A stretch of 64,000 nucleotides of DNA from Solibacillus sp. R5-41 (lineage in GTDB: Bacteria > Bacillota > Bacilli > Bacillales_A > Planococcaceae), in assembly GCF_002736105.1 (NCBI RefSeq), contig NZ_CP024123.1, forward strand, positions 2,658,001-2,722,000, given 5' to 3'. Made by a program: the position numbers and the translations under genes. Shown piece by piece: positions 32,613 to 41,235 of this stretch; the stretch's first letter is position 1, and each line of letters begins with the position of its first letter. The notes under the pieces were generated by a model that did not search any database, had not been told where the DNA came from, and saw only the letters and a list, made by a program, of their open reading frames with translations.

Positions 32613-34183
32613 TAAACGTTCAACTCTCCAAACTCTAGTAAGAATTTTCCATTTGTTGCATTTGATAAAATTGATGATTTTTTCCCTATTTGGATGTATG
32701 TACCTGGGTAAGCTTCTTTCGTTACGTGAATTTCTTCTCTGCCGACATTACGTAAATCATTCATTAATTGCTTAATTTCACGATCTAAATTCATCGCTTC
32801 TTCTTTACTCTTCAATAATTTTTGCTTTGATTGTTCGAATGCTGTAATTTGTGGACGCGTCAAATTATTAATGACGGGTAGGACACGATTCACTTGTGCC
32901 TCGAGCTGTAAAACTTCCTCTTGCATCGTTTTTAATAAAGCTGCTTTACTTTGAATAATTTCTAAGCCGTCCTGTTTATTAATACTATTAATAATTAACT
33001 CCGTGCGTCGTTCCAATCGGTTTCCAGAAACAGCAGTTATAATCAAACTTTTAGCAATTGCTGTGCCACCAATAATTTTGCCTTTACGCTCATCCACTAA
33101 AATCGAATGGCCTTTAATATTCGAGCCGAGTGCATAAAACCCAATGTTTACATCTTGCCCTGCTACAAGGTTCGCTTCATTTACGTGTTTCACGAAAATA
33201 CTGCCCCCTGCTTCAATCCGCGTTTTACCTAGCCCGAAAATACCACCTCGGATAAAAATATCGCCATCAATGGATTTAATCAATTTAGCCCCTGAAACAC
33301 CTTCAGCACACTCAATGGAAATATCACCTTGTGCAATAACGGAGAAACCTGCCTGAACCGTGCCTCGAATCGTTAAAGAGCCATTAAACTCAATATTCCC
33401 TGTCTCAATCCCGACATCACCATTGATTGGTAGATGGTGATTGACACTAACTATCCCTCTAGAATCTTCCAATACACCACTAATTTTTGAACGGATAACT
33501 GTTTTATCCTCTTCTTCGACTTCATAAGCCGATTTACGATCATATTTTAGCGCTGCATCACGCCCATGTAGAGCAGGTACGACTTCATCATATACGTTGT
33601 AACCAGGTGTACCCGGTTGCGCATGGGTTTTTTCGCCTAACCAAGCACCCTCATCAATTTCGTAAATGAAGTTCATATCGTAATAATCCGCCTTACCATC
33701 TTCGCGAATTACTGGTTTACGTTCTGGAAGTTGCAAATACGTTAAAATGGCATCCTCCCCCTTCATTGGCGGGGTACCTTGTGCAATTAATATCGCTTTT
33801 CCACTAACAATTGTTTCTAATTTTATATCTAAAATCCCATGTTTAATATTGTGCTCTGTCAATAAATTGCTTACATCTTGTTTGAATTTTTCTTTGTTTT
33901 CACGGATAAATTCAAGCGTTTCATTTATAAAAAGTGAAGCCGACATTTTATCACGTGAAACTTCTACCGTTACAGACGGAAGCCAATTTCCAATTTCAGT
34001 TGGAGTTTTCGATACGTTTGCTAATACATTTTTTAACACTGCAAAGTTTGTTAATTTTATTCGAGGATTTAGGCGTATAATGGCATCAAAATCTTTTAAT
34101 AAAAAACCAGTTTGCAATGTTTCAATAAATATTTTTCCATTCTTTTCAGAGACTTCAAGAAATTCATTTTTAAAAATAACCAC
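32612..34183 (-). CDS. FapA/DUF342 family polymerising protein
   Basis: A 523-residue protein with the DUF342/FapA layout. The N-terminal domain is at 1-150. The beta-helix repeats run from about 170 to 380 (TPGYNVYDEVVPALHGRDAA, then GDVGIETGNIEFNGSLTIRG and GGIFGLGKTRIEAGGSIFVK, with a Gly-hydrophobic period). A coiled coil of about 80 residues ends in the small C-terminal domain. Relatives include flagellar assembly protein A and the bactofilin-like polymer formers; the family role is not settled. The start is a GTG after GGAAGGAGGATATAC. It is co-transcribed with yqiK. No flagellar genes are nearby. Confidence 0.75.
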   Translation of the reverse strand: MVIFKNEFLEVSEKNGKIFIETLQTGFLLKDFDAIIRLNPRIKLTNFAVLKNVLANVSKTPTEIGNWLPSVTVEVSRDKMSASLFINETLEFIRENKEKFKQDVSNLLTEHNIKHGILDIKLETIVSGKAILIAQGTPPMKGEDAILTYLQLPERKPVIREDGKADYYDMNFIYEIDEGAWLGEKTHAQPGTPGYNVYDEVVPALHGRDAALKYDRKSAYEVEEEDKTVIRSKISGVLEDSRGIVSVNHHLPINGDVGIETGNIEFNGSLTIRGTVQAGFSVIAQGDISIECAEGVSGAKLIKSIDGDIFIRGGIFGLGKTRIEAGGSIFVKHVNEANLVAGQDVNIGFYALGSNIKGHSILVDERKGKIIGGTAIAKSLIITAVSGNRLERRTELIINSINKQDGLEIIQSKAALLKTMQEEVLQLEAQVNRVLPVINNLTRPQITAFEQSKQKLLKSKEEAMNLDREIKQLMNDLRNVGREEIHVTKEAYPGTYIQIGKKSSILSNATNGKFLLEFGELNV

Positions 34184-34904
34184 GTATATCCTCCTTCCAC
34201 TTAACTTCTAGTATATACAATTATTATATTTTTGGTTAGAAAAAAATTACGAACATCTGTTTTTTAAAGTGAAATTACGAATCACCTCCTATTTTTTAAA
34301 TTATAATAGGAATAATGGTCTATTTATGTCCACGTGAAATATATGCAATAAACTGTTAATTCATAATGTTTTTATGCTATTTTAGTTAGATATAACTATT
34401 CTTTAGTATTGATTATATTTCATTTTTTTCTAGATAATTCTTTATGTATGTCCATTGTATGATTTATTTCAAAATACAAAATCTTTACCCTTGTTCAATC
34501 TTTTTTCGTTTTCGTCGGGCTTCGATATACACATTTTGCTTAGTTACATCCAATGTGCAATTCACTTTAATAAACTAATTGCTACCATTTTGTATTACTA
34601 ATGCGGATTCTTTATAGCTTAGTGTGATTAAGTTGGCTCAAACACTTGAGGCACACAGGTTCCAGTGGGAGACTACGTCCGTTTTCTAACAAAAAAAGAG
34701 CGCCCATAATCGCTACGGTCGCTGAAATTAGTTTATACGGACTATACGTCCTGCAAACTAAAAGAAAGGAGGTAAAAAACTAATAAAAGTATTACTATAA
34801 TCATCATTCCCCGCAACTCCAAAAAATAAACATTACTTTAAAAATTTGTTTATCTTCACTATGCTATAATTTCAATATAATAACAAAATAGGAGGATATA
34901 AACT
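34184..34904. other. Intergenic region with hairpins, no intact gene
   Basis: About 720 nt without a convincing ORF. It contains a minus-strand terminator-like hairpin, GAGCGCCC with GGTCGCT (34695-34725, A-run on the plus strand). A larger inverted repeat follows, TTAGTTT with AAACTAA around GGACTATACGTCC (34732-34762), and then AGAAAGGAGG, which resembles an orphan ribosome site. It is probably the remains of a lost gene. Confidence 0.4.
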
Positions 34905-35076
34905 ATGAATTAAGTAGGCTTTGGAGAAGTTATATTTAGTTTTTTTCTATTTTTGGATTGTTATTTACCATCGTTCCTATTATTTTTTTCTTTGGTTTGC
35001 ATTAACGACAACGAAACAATTAAAAATGCAAACAAAATTATTAGAAGAAATCAAAGATCGTTTAAATCGGGAATAA
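34905..35076 (+). pseudogene. Decayed small membrane-protein gene
   Basis: An ATG with an ideal GGAGG site opens as Met-Asn-stop: the third codon is TAA where the downstream reading VGFGEVIFSFFLFL suggests a former CAA. Two frame changes later in the sequence restore FTIVPIIFFF and then TTKQLKMQTKLLEEIKDRLN before a TAA. Together they describe a single-helix protein of about 57 residues with a charged coiled tail, of a type common in Bacillales. One stop and two frameshifts leave it dead. Confidence 0.6.
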
Positions 35077-35107
35077 CAGCGCATTCAAACCCCTTAAGGA
35101 GAGATTT

Positions 35108-35554
35108 ATGAGTTACATTATGAATTTGAGAAAGAAGATTGGCAGTGCACCTTTAATTATGGTTGGTGCCTGTGTTTTAATATTTAACAAAGAAAATCAA
35201 CTATTAATGCAATTAAGAAAGGATAATAAATGTTGGGGGCTTGCTGGTGGTTCTATGGAGTTAGGCGAAAATCTAGAAGAAGTTGCCCTCCGAGAAATGC
35301 TAGAAGAAACAGGATTAATAGCAAATAATTTAGAACTATTAACTACTTTTTCAGGTCAAGATTTTTACTATCAATATCCACATGGTGATGAAGTATACAA
35401 TGTTCTTACTGCATTTGTATGTAGAGATTATATAGGAAAGCTAAAATTTGATTCTTCTGAAGCTACGGATATTCGCTTCTTCGATTTAAAAGAACTCCCT
35501 GAAAATATTAGTCCTCCCGACAAATTGGTTATTCGATATTTTTTGAAATTATAA
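35108..35554 (+). CDS. Nudix hydrolase
   Basis: A 148-residue Nudix enzyme. The 23-residue Nudix box is seen as GGSMELGENLEEVALREMLE followed by ETGL, with the catalytic REMLEETGL core intact (consensus R-E-x2-E-E-x-G-U). A mutT-like fold surrounds it (APLIMVGACVLIFNKENQLL and the pocket GQDFYYQYPHGDEVYNVLTA). It should cleave a nucleoside diphosphate linked to another group; the substrate is unknown. AAGGAGAG precedes the ATG by 6 nt. It is the first of four small co-directional genes (Nudix, phosphatase, Nudix, nucleotidyltransferase), each with its own ribosome site and 50-260 nt gaps. Confidence 0.9.
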   Translation: MSYIMNLRKKIGSAPLIMVGACVLIFNKENQLLMQLRKDNKCWGLAGGSMELGENLEEVALREMLEETGLIANNLELLTTFSGQDFYYQYPHGDEVYNVLTAFVCRDYIGKLKFDSSEATDIRFFDLKELPENISPPDKLVIRYFLKL

Positions 35555-35651
35555 ATATGAGTAGTATCAAGCATCTATCTTCCTAAAAGAATATATTAAC
35601 TACGCTAAGCTATCACTTTAATTTGGCTACTCATGAAAAAAGGAGAATTTT

Positions 35652-36200
35652 ATGAAGAAGCTTTATGTGATTAGACATTGTGAAGCAGAAGGACAAAATC
35701 CTGAGGCCGCTTTAACAGAAAAAGGTTACAAGCAGGCAATTGAATTAAAAAATTTCTTCTGTGATAAAAAAATAGAACGAATTATTACAAGCCCTTATCA
35801 ACGTGCTATTGAATCTATACAACCTCTAGCAAAAACTTTAAATATTGAAATAGAACATGACAATAGATTGAGCGAGCGTGTACTAAGTAATACGGTCCTT
35901 TCAGATTGGTTAGAGAAATTAGAATTAACGTTCCAAGACTTTGAACTAAAGTTTGAAGGTGGCGAATCCAGCTCTGAAGCAAAGAAGCGAATCCTTGAAT
36001 TGGTAGAACAAATTCAAGATGAGGAGTTCAACCATATCATTTTAGTTACACATGGTAATTTAATGTCACTACTTTTAAACCATTTCAATAATGACTTTGG
36101 ATTTAACGAGTGGAAAAATCTAAGTAACCCTGATATATATGTTTTAGAATTTCCAAAAAACAAGGCAATCTATAAACGAATTTGGAAACCCTTGATGTAG
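35652..36200 (+). CDS. Histidine phosphatase family protein
   Basis: A 182-residue histidine phosphatase (phosphoglycerate-mutase-like). The motif LYVIRHCEAEG carries the catalytic His8 in an RHC rather than the usual RHG form. TSPYQRAIESIQPLA holds the second Arg, and IILVTHGNLMSLLLNHF the C-terminal His. RHC variants are common in the branch that acts on phosphosugars or nucleotides. The acidic residue and both His are present, so it should be active. AAAAGGAG lies 6 nt before the ATG. A terminator-like hairpin within repeat family III follows (36270-36303). Confidence 0.88.
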   Translation: MKKLYVIRHCEAEGQNPEAALTEKGYKQAIELKNFFCDKKIERIITSPYQRAIESIQPLAKTLNIEIEHDNRLSERVLSNTVLSDWLEKLELTFQDFELKFEGGESSSEAKKRILELVEQIQDEEFNHIILVTHGNLMSLLLNHFNNDFGFNEWKNLSNPDIYVLEFPKNKAIYKRIWKPLM

Positions 36201-36263
36201 CACGATTAAATATCAGGGCGATTCTCAACCTATTCAGATGCCAACTTAGCAACCCACACACAT

Positions 36264-36325
36264 CAATCTAAGGGCTTGTGCGTAAAATGACATGCAAGCC
36301 CTTTTTATATACGCATTAAGCGGCG
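36264..36325 (+). repeat. Repeat family III copy A, with terminator hairpin
   Basis: CAATCTAAGGGCTT, a hairpin AAGGGCTTG with CAAGCCCTT (36270-36303) followed by TTTATATAC, then CATTAAGCGGC. It works as the terminator of the histidine phosphatase gene. A diverged copy follows the nucleotidyltransferase gene at 37554. The remaining space up to 36460 shows no gene. Confidence 0.6.
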
Positions 36326-36460
36326 TATTAGATCACTTGTATTCCCCTTCCATTTTGTTTGTTTCTCATTTACCGCCTCACTCCCCTGTTCACTCTCAGC
36401 TATGTTATTATTTCTATATAGAAGGAATTTCCGATTAAATTTAAGGAGGCTGGAATTATC

Positions 36461-36907
36461 ATGTTAACTTTAATTAAAGATTTACCAAAAGATCATATCG
36501 TTGGAAGTGTACATTGTGTACCAATAACTGAAGAAGGTAATATTGTTCTTTGTTGGGATGAAGAAGAGCAACTCCTAACGACAGTTGGAGGAAGACTTGA
36601 ACAAGATGAAAATATAGATGAAGCTTTATCAAGAGAGTTAATCGAAGAAGTTGGTTTAATTATCGAAGAAAAGAAAATCCCTTTTTCCGCATATTATTGG
36701 GAATCCACAAATACATATACAATTTGGTACTTAGCAAAGACAAAGCAATTTCAATCGACTGATTTTGAATATGAAAAGACAGGTTACGTTATTTTGAATT
36801 TCAAAACAGCACAACAACTTTTGAAGAAAATAGAACCTAAAAATTTTCAAAGGAGAGAAATTCTCAAACAAGCAGAAATAGTAGCTAAGGAACAAAATTG
36901 GATTTAA
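36461..36907 (+). CDS. Nudix hydrolase
   Basis: A 148-residue Nudix protein. The box is GGRLEQDENIDEALSRELIE followed by EVGL; the core RELIEEVGL is intact. The flanking strands (AYYWESTNTYTIWYLAKTKQ) suggest a different substrate pocket from the Nudix gene at 35.1 kb, and the two share little outside the box, so this is not a recent duplication. AAGGAGG precedes the ATG by about 12 nt, a little long. Confidence 0.88.
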   Translation: MLTLIKDLPKDHIVGSVHCVPITEEGNIVLCWDEEEQLLTTVGGRLEQDENIDEALSRELIEEVGLIIEEKKIPFSAYYWESTNTYTIWYLAKTKQFQSTDFEYEKTGYVILNFKTAQQLLKKIEPKNFQRREILKQAEIVAKEQNWI

Positions 36908-36959
36908 TAATAGAGTGCTAATAGCTAGGTAAGAAAAGAACCGAAAGAAGGTTTGCAGT

Positions 36960-37511
36960 TTGAATTATGCAGATGAATTGGTAGAAATAATTAAAAGCGA
37001 TTTTTCCCTTATGACAATCCTATTAGCAGTCAAGTCATTAAATATACCAGATTGTTGGATTTGTGCAGGTGTTTTAAGAAATAAAGTATGGGATGTTTTA
37101 CATAATACCCATACAACTTTGAATGATATTGACGTGATTTTTTTCCACAAAAATGATTTAACTATTGAAACAGAAAAGAAATACGAAGCTCAGTTACATT
37201 CTTTAATCCCTAATTTACCGTGGTCGGTGAAAAATCAGGCACGTATGCATATGAAAAATCATTTACAGCCCTTTAGTTCATCTTTTGATGCGATAAGTCA
37301 TTTCCCTGAAACTGCAACAGCAATAGGAGCAAGGTTAGTTAACAATCAAATTGAAATTATTGCACCTCATGGGCTAACCGATTTATTTGAGTTAAAAATT
37401 AAGCCATCTCCTAAATATATGAATACAGAAAAATTACATCCTATCTTTCAACAAAGAGTAACAACGAAAAAATGGAATACTACATGGACAAACTTAATTT
37501 TGGTAAATTAG
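36960..37511 (+). CDS. Nucleotidyltransferase family protein (NTP_transf_6/DUF925-like)
   Basis: A 183-residue protein. The conserved N-terminal pattern DCWICAGVLRNKVWDVLH is followed by TLNDIDVIFFHKND, where the Asp-x-Asp pair is the metal-binding signature of nucleotidyltransferases. The later segments FSSSFDAISHFPETATAIGA and APHGLTDLFELKIKPSPKYM are characteristic of the family. The acceptor is unknown. The start is a TTG with AAAGAAGG 8 nt upstream; the first residues MNYADELVEIIK fit the family. It closes the Nudix-phosphatase-Nudix-transferase run. Confidence 0.85.
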   Translation: MNYADELVEIIKSDFSLMTILLAVKSLNIPDCWICAGVLRNKVWDVLHNTHTTLNDIDVIFFHKNDLTIETEKKYEAQLHSLIPNLPWSVKNQARMHMKNHLQPFSSSFDAISHFPETATAIGARLVNNQIEIIAPHGLTDLFELKIKPSPKYMNTEKLHPIFQQRVTTKKWNTTWTNLILVN

Positions 37512-37553
37512 CGAGGACTATTATCGACAAACGAAGCAATATCAATCACATAG

Positions 37554-37624
37554 CAATCTAAGGGCTTTTGCACATAATTTAACCTCATACAACTCAAGTC
37601 TTTTTGTTATACTCATTCAACGGC
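37554..37624 (+). repeat. Repeat family III copy B
   Basis: CAATCTAAGGGCTTTTGC, then CTCAAGTCTTTTTGTTATAC and CATTCAACGGC. It aligns with copy A at 36264 but its stem is imperfect. It lies 43 nt past the nucleotidyltransferase stop. Confidence 0.5.
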
Positions 37625-37668
37625 TTGCAATCGTTCTTTATTAGTACGTGTATGTTCCGTCTCATAGC

Positions 37669-37708
37669 GCAAAAAAAGAACGACCCACATAATAAAATGT
37701 TGGCCGTC
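37669..37708 (-). terminator. Terminator of the PH-domain gene
   Basis: On the minus strand GACGGCCAACAT pairs with ATGTGGGTCGT around TTTATT and is followed by TCTTTTTTT. Confidence 0.65.
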
Positions 37709-37719
37709 AATCTTCATCG

Positions 37720-38097
37720 CTATCCTAAAACATATTCTGCTAATACACTTTGAACTTTATAAATATTAGTCGATTTATTAAAGTTTTTCTGTATCGGCAA
37801 CCCGCTGCCCGAAACCCATATTTTTAATTCTGCTTCTAAATCAAATGTCCCCGCAGTTTCAACGGAAAAATGAATTATGCTTTTATAAGGAATTGAATGA
37901 TACTCGGTTTTCTTTCCAGTTACCCCTTGTTTATCAATTAATATTAGCCTCTTTTCGGTAAAGATAAATGTATCTCTTATAACTTTGTATGCGTTTTTTA
38001 TTGTTTCGTTAGGTATCAATAAATCTTTTAATTCTTCCTGTAATTTTTCTAAATTCACTTCGCTTGCATTCCCTATTAATCCATCGAATAAACCCAT
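37720..38097 (-). CDS. Bacterial PH-domain protein
   Basis: A 125-residue protein made of one bacterial pleckstrin-homology fold (bPH type). It has the strand series LLIPNETIKNAYKVIRDTFI, FTEKRLILIDKQGVTGKKTE and YHSIPYKSIIHFSVETAGTF and ends with the single helix TNIYKVQSVLAEYVL. There is no membrane segment. Family members are common in Bacillales and the role is unknown. No neighbour gives a clue; it lies between the Nudix island and spo0A and is transcribed on its own, ending at the hairpin at 37669. Confidence 0.8.
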   Translation of the reverse strand: MGLFDGLIGNASEVNLEKLQEELKDLLIPNETIKNAYKVIRDTFIFTEKRLILIDKQGVTGKKTEYHSIPYKSIIHFSVETAGTFDLEAELKIWVSGSGLPIQKNFNKSTNIYKVQSVLAEYVLG

Positions 38098-38334
38098 ACT
38101 AAATTCCCCCTACAATTATTTTATACAATACATTATATTTAAAACTATTTTTAACATAAATTCAAGTAAACATACAATTGGTTGTGTTCTGTAGTTGTAA
38201 TTCAATCACCTTTTTTAAAAGCACCTTCGTCTGACAGCACAAAAAACCGGCTTGTTTCAAAATTAGTATTCGTAATTATCGGACAGCAGATGCGATGTAT
38301 ATAGATAGTGGCCTTGGGATAACGGAGTTTCGAC

Positions 38335-38371
38335 GCAAAAAAAAACGATCAAGCACTTATGCTTAATCGTT
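38335..38371 (-). terminator. Terminator downstream of spo0A
   Basis: AACGATTAAGC pairs with GCTTGATCGTT on the minus strand around ATAAGT and is followed by TTTTTTTGCG. It also overlaps the end of the short ORF at 38349. Confidence 0.75.
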
Positions 38372-38420
38372 GATAATCGTCTAACATAAATCGGTCAATC
38401 TCCATATCAAATTCATTCAA
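38349..38420 (-). CDS. Short ORF with strong ribosome site after spo0A
   Basis: A TTG at 38418-38420 has a perfect GGAGG 8 nt upstream and opens a 23-codon frame, MNEFDMEIDRFMLDDYQRLS then ISA, ending within the terminator stem. The first 12 residues resemble the start of tyrosine-recombinase N-terminal domains, but that is a weak likeness. It may be a remnant of a truncated gene or a real micropeptide. Low confidence. Confidence 0.3.
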   Translation of the reverse strand: MNEFDMEIDRFMLDDYQRLSISA

Positions 38421-38575
38421 AAAAAACACCTCCATGAACGAGATATCCCCGTAAATGAACGTGTTCCATAGTTTACATAAATAAATTAACATTAGTTTCA
38501 TGAATTCAGTATTTAGTCGGTTTGGCTACAGTGAATTCACAATAATATTTCATCAAAATCTCAATTACACCAACG

Positions 38576-39367
38576 TTAACTAGCCACCATCTCAATGCGA
38601 ATCTTGTCCGCAATCATGGCAATGAATTCGCTATTAGTTGGTTTTGATTTCATATGGTGAACAGTATAGCCAAATAGCTCAGAAATGGACTCGTAGCTGC
38701 CACGGTTCCATGCGACTTCAATTGCATGGCGAATGGCACGCTCTACACGTGACGGCGTCGTATTAAACTTCTTTGCGATTTCTGGATATAAAATTTTCGT
38801 TACCGAACCGAGTAACTCGATATCATGGAAAACCATTTGAATCGCTTCACGTAAATAGGCATAACCTTTAATATGAGCAGGGACACCAATTTCTTTAATA
38901 ATTGCTGTAATCGTTGTATCAAGTTGACGTTGATCGAGTTTTGCTGACGAATTCGTTTGTAATATGCTTTTTCGTTTCTCCACCTCTACTTGTTGTCCCG
39001 CACAATGAAGAATTTTTTGTACAAGTTGTTCAAATTCAAATGGCTTTAACATAAAATACGAAGCGCCATAATTGACAGCCTGCTTCATTACATCTTCTTG
39101 TCCAAAAGCCGTTAACATAATGACCTGCGTATCACCGTAACGGTCGTCATTGTACATTGATTCTAACACAGCAAGGCCGTCTAAATGTGGCATGATAATG
39201 TCTAGCAATAAAACGTCTATCTTGTGCTCTTCCAACATCTTAATACATAGTTTACCATTTGCTGCCGTAGCGACCACTTCAATTTGAGGATGGTTTTTAA
39301 AAAACAGTTCCATCGTTTTTACGAGCTCACGGTTATCATCCGCAATCGCAATTTTTACTTTCGTCAA
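38576..39367 (-). CDS. spo0A: Sporulation master regulator Spo0A
   Basis: A 263-residue response regulator. The receiver domain has the acidic pocket Asp10-Asp11, the phospho-acceptor Asp56 (VLLLDIIMP), Thr86 and Lys108 (FMLKPF). The C-terminal sigma-factor-like DNA-binding domain includes the recognition stretch [20 protein letters not shown]. Phosphorylated Spo0A switches cells to sporulation by binding TGTCGAA boxes. Two such boxes lie in its own upstream region (39564 and 39665). It follows spoIVB in the conserved argR-recN-spoIVB-spo0A order. All key residues are present. Confidence 0.98.
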   Translation of the reverse strand: MTKVKIAIADDNRELVKTMELFFKNHPQIEVVATAANGKLCIKMLEEHKIDVLLLDIIMPHLDGLAVLESMYNDDRYGDTQVIMLTAFGQEDVMKQAVNYGASYFMLKPFEFEQLVQKILHCAGQQVEVEKRKSILQTNSSAKLDQRQLDTTITAIIKEIGVPAHIKGYAYLREAIQMVFHDIELLGSVTKILYPEIAKKFNTTPSRVERAIRHAIEVAWNRGSYESISELFGYTVHHMKSKPTNSEFIAMIADKIRIEMVAS

Positions 39368-39563
39368 ACAAAATCCCCCTTTAATTTTAAGTTTCTAAAG
39401 GAATCTACTAATCTACAAGTCATATTTCATCAATGTACCGTGAAAAATGAAAGCTTTCATCACATTGTACAGTCTACCATCGAAATAGAAATAATCGAGA
39501 AGAATAATAGCCTTTATCATTTTGCCTTGAATTCCACTTTATTTGCTTTCACTTTAGTGAGTT

Positions 39564-39671
39564 TTCGACAACATTACAAAAAATCCTTTAAAACGTAAAA
39601 AAATGAGCATCAAGCATTATATTTTCACATTATATCGACAATAATAGCGTTAAAACTACCCTTATGTCGAA
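39564..39671 (-). promoter_or_regulatory. Candidate 0A boxes upstream of spo0A
   Basis: TGTCGAA on the minus strand at 39564-39570 (context GTTGTCGAAAAC) and TGTCGAA on the plus strand at 39665-39671. Both are exact 7-mers of the Spo0A binding site. Autoregulation of spo0A is known; use of these sites is inferred. I could not assign a sigma-H promoter with confidence. Confidence 0.45.
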
Positions 39672-39700
39672 TTAGCCTACGTATAATTTTAATAAAAAAA

Positions 39701-39736
39701 GTAAAAAAAGACTACACTTATTTTATAAGTGTAGTC
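39701..39736 (-). terminator. Terminator of spoIVB
   Basis: GACTACACTTA and TAAGTGTAGTC pair around a 5-nt loop. On the minus strand TTTTTTTACTTTTTTT follows. Confidence 0.9.
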
Positions 39737-39745
39737 AAAAAGTTA

Positions 39746-40675
39746 TTAATTAGGGCTTTTTTTAAGCATTTCGATTACAAGAATCCCCGCACCTTTTGTC
39801 GGTTCTTCGACAAACATATGCGTTACAGCCCCTACAAAGCGGTTATTTTGTATAATAGGGCTACCACTCATCCCTTGTATAATTCCACCCGTTTTTTGAA
39901 TTAATCGCTCATCGGTCACAAAAAATGTAAAAGTATTTGAGTCTTGTTTATTAATTTCAATCTCAAATGATTCTACATTTTCTCCATCAATACTCGTTAA
40001 TAATTGGGCTTTCCCCTCTTTTAGTTCATCCGCATGTATAATTTCTAGCGCCGGATGCAGACTGTGTTGTAGCGATTGTTCCCATTTCCCAAAAATACCG
40101 TAAAGCTCATTACTTGCAACGGTTCCGAGTGGTGTTAATGATTTATCTACAATGGATATTTTATAACCTGGCTGACCTGGAACGCTCTTTTTCACTTGAG
40201 AAATGGATGCCGAATAGATGGACCCTTCATCAAATTGTGGCGGTTGCTTCAAAATGGAGTCGACAATTTGATGGCCTAATGCACCATACTCCATTGTTTG
40301 TGGGTCGATAAATGTTAACGTACCGATACCATCAGTTTCAGTTTTTAAAAAGGGCATTAAATTGAAAAGTTGGTCTTTTGATACGTTCACTTTCCTTGTA
40401 CCCGCTTTTTGTTCAACCGTTAATTCAACATCATTCTCTTGATTTTCCAGAACGGTCAAATCTGAAAGTGTTTCATTGTTTACTTTCGTTATTTGATCGC
40501 CTTGTTTGAGCCATTCCCCAGAATCCAGCAAAACATCATGTGCGACAAATACATTGGGCAATTGAAGTTGCACACCGATGGATTGTCCCATTGGGATTAA
40601 TTCCTTTGCAAAGCCTTGTAATGGAAATGTTAAAAATAGTACGACGACGAGTAATAAACGCAACCTTTGCTTCAT
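39746..40675 (-). CDS. spoIVB: SpoIVB serine peptidase
   Basis: A 309-residue secreted serine peptidase of the S55 family. The signal peptide is at 1-23, a reduced PDZ domain at about 35-100, and the catalytic residues are His135 (GALGH), Asp255 (TDERLIQ) and Ser270 (IIQGMSGSPI). The Asp-Ser spacing of 15 residues equals that of B. subtilis SpoIVB. It is made in the forespore and triggers sigma-K processing. It is over 100 residues shorter than the B. subtilis protein, mostly between the signal and the PDZ domain. GGAGGTG precedes the ATG. Confidence 0.93.
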   Translation of the reverse strand: MKQRLRLLLVVVLFLTFPLQGFAKELIPMGQSIGVQLQLPNVFVAHDVLLDSGEWLKQGDQITKVNNETLSDLTVLENQENDVELTVEQKAGTRKVNVSKDQLFNLMPFLKTETDGIGTLTFIDPQTMEYGALGHQIVDSILKQPPQFDEGSIYSASISQVKKSVPGQPGYKISIVDKSLTPLGTVASNELYGIFGKWEQSLQHSLHPALEIIHADELKEGKAQLLTSIDGENVESFEIEINKQDSNTFTFFVTDERLIQKTGGIIQGMSGSPIIQNNRFVGAVTHMFVEEPTKGAGILVIEMLKKSPN

Positions 40676-41147
40676 ATTTCACCTCCTCTGTTTGCTTACT
40701 ATGTGACAGTTTGGATGAGTTATGAACGGAAATTTTTTGGTGTATTTGAAATTGATTTTGTACCTAACATCACGAATAATTTTGTAAATTCCTAAAAGAC
40801 ATATTCCATGCGATTTCGCGTAAAGGAATGATTTTTGGAGTAACTAAATTGGAAATTTTTTACTTCATATTTACTAAAAAAAAGATTTATCACCAAAAGA
40901 AAAGGAAATTTTCCAATCCACTGTCGGAATGGAAATCACCCCAATGTTATGGTGTAAAAATTAATTCACGTCTTTGTATTTTATTACCCGATGTTTAAAT
41001 TTATTGATAAGCTGTGCTTTCCATTCATCTTCACCTGTATTTTCCGCTTTTCCAAAATCCTAGTTCTATATCTTGCTGAATGAAGTTATATTAAAAAAGG
41101 AAATGGCTAGTAAAATGAACTTGCCTCACTGTTTACCAAAACATATC
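40676..41147. other. Intergenic region upstream of spoIVB
   Basis: About 470 nt, AT-rich, between the recN terminator and the spoIVB start. It should hold the forespore promoter of spoIVB, but I could not pick a -35/-10 pair with confidence. No ORF with a ribosome site was found. Confidence 0.4.
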
Positions 41148-41187
41148 AAAAACGCACCATTCCACTTATTCGGAATGGTGCGTTTTT
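41148..41187. terminator. Terminator of recN
   Basis: AAAAACGCACCATTCC and GGAATGGTGCGTTTTT form a perfect 16-bp stem with T-runs on both strands. Confidence 0.92.
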
Positions 41188-41235
41188 AGTGTTCCCAATT
41201 TCACAACTTATCATATAAATGACCGACTTAATTTT

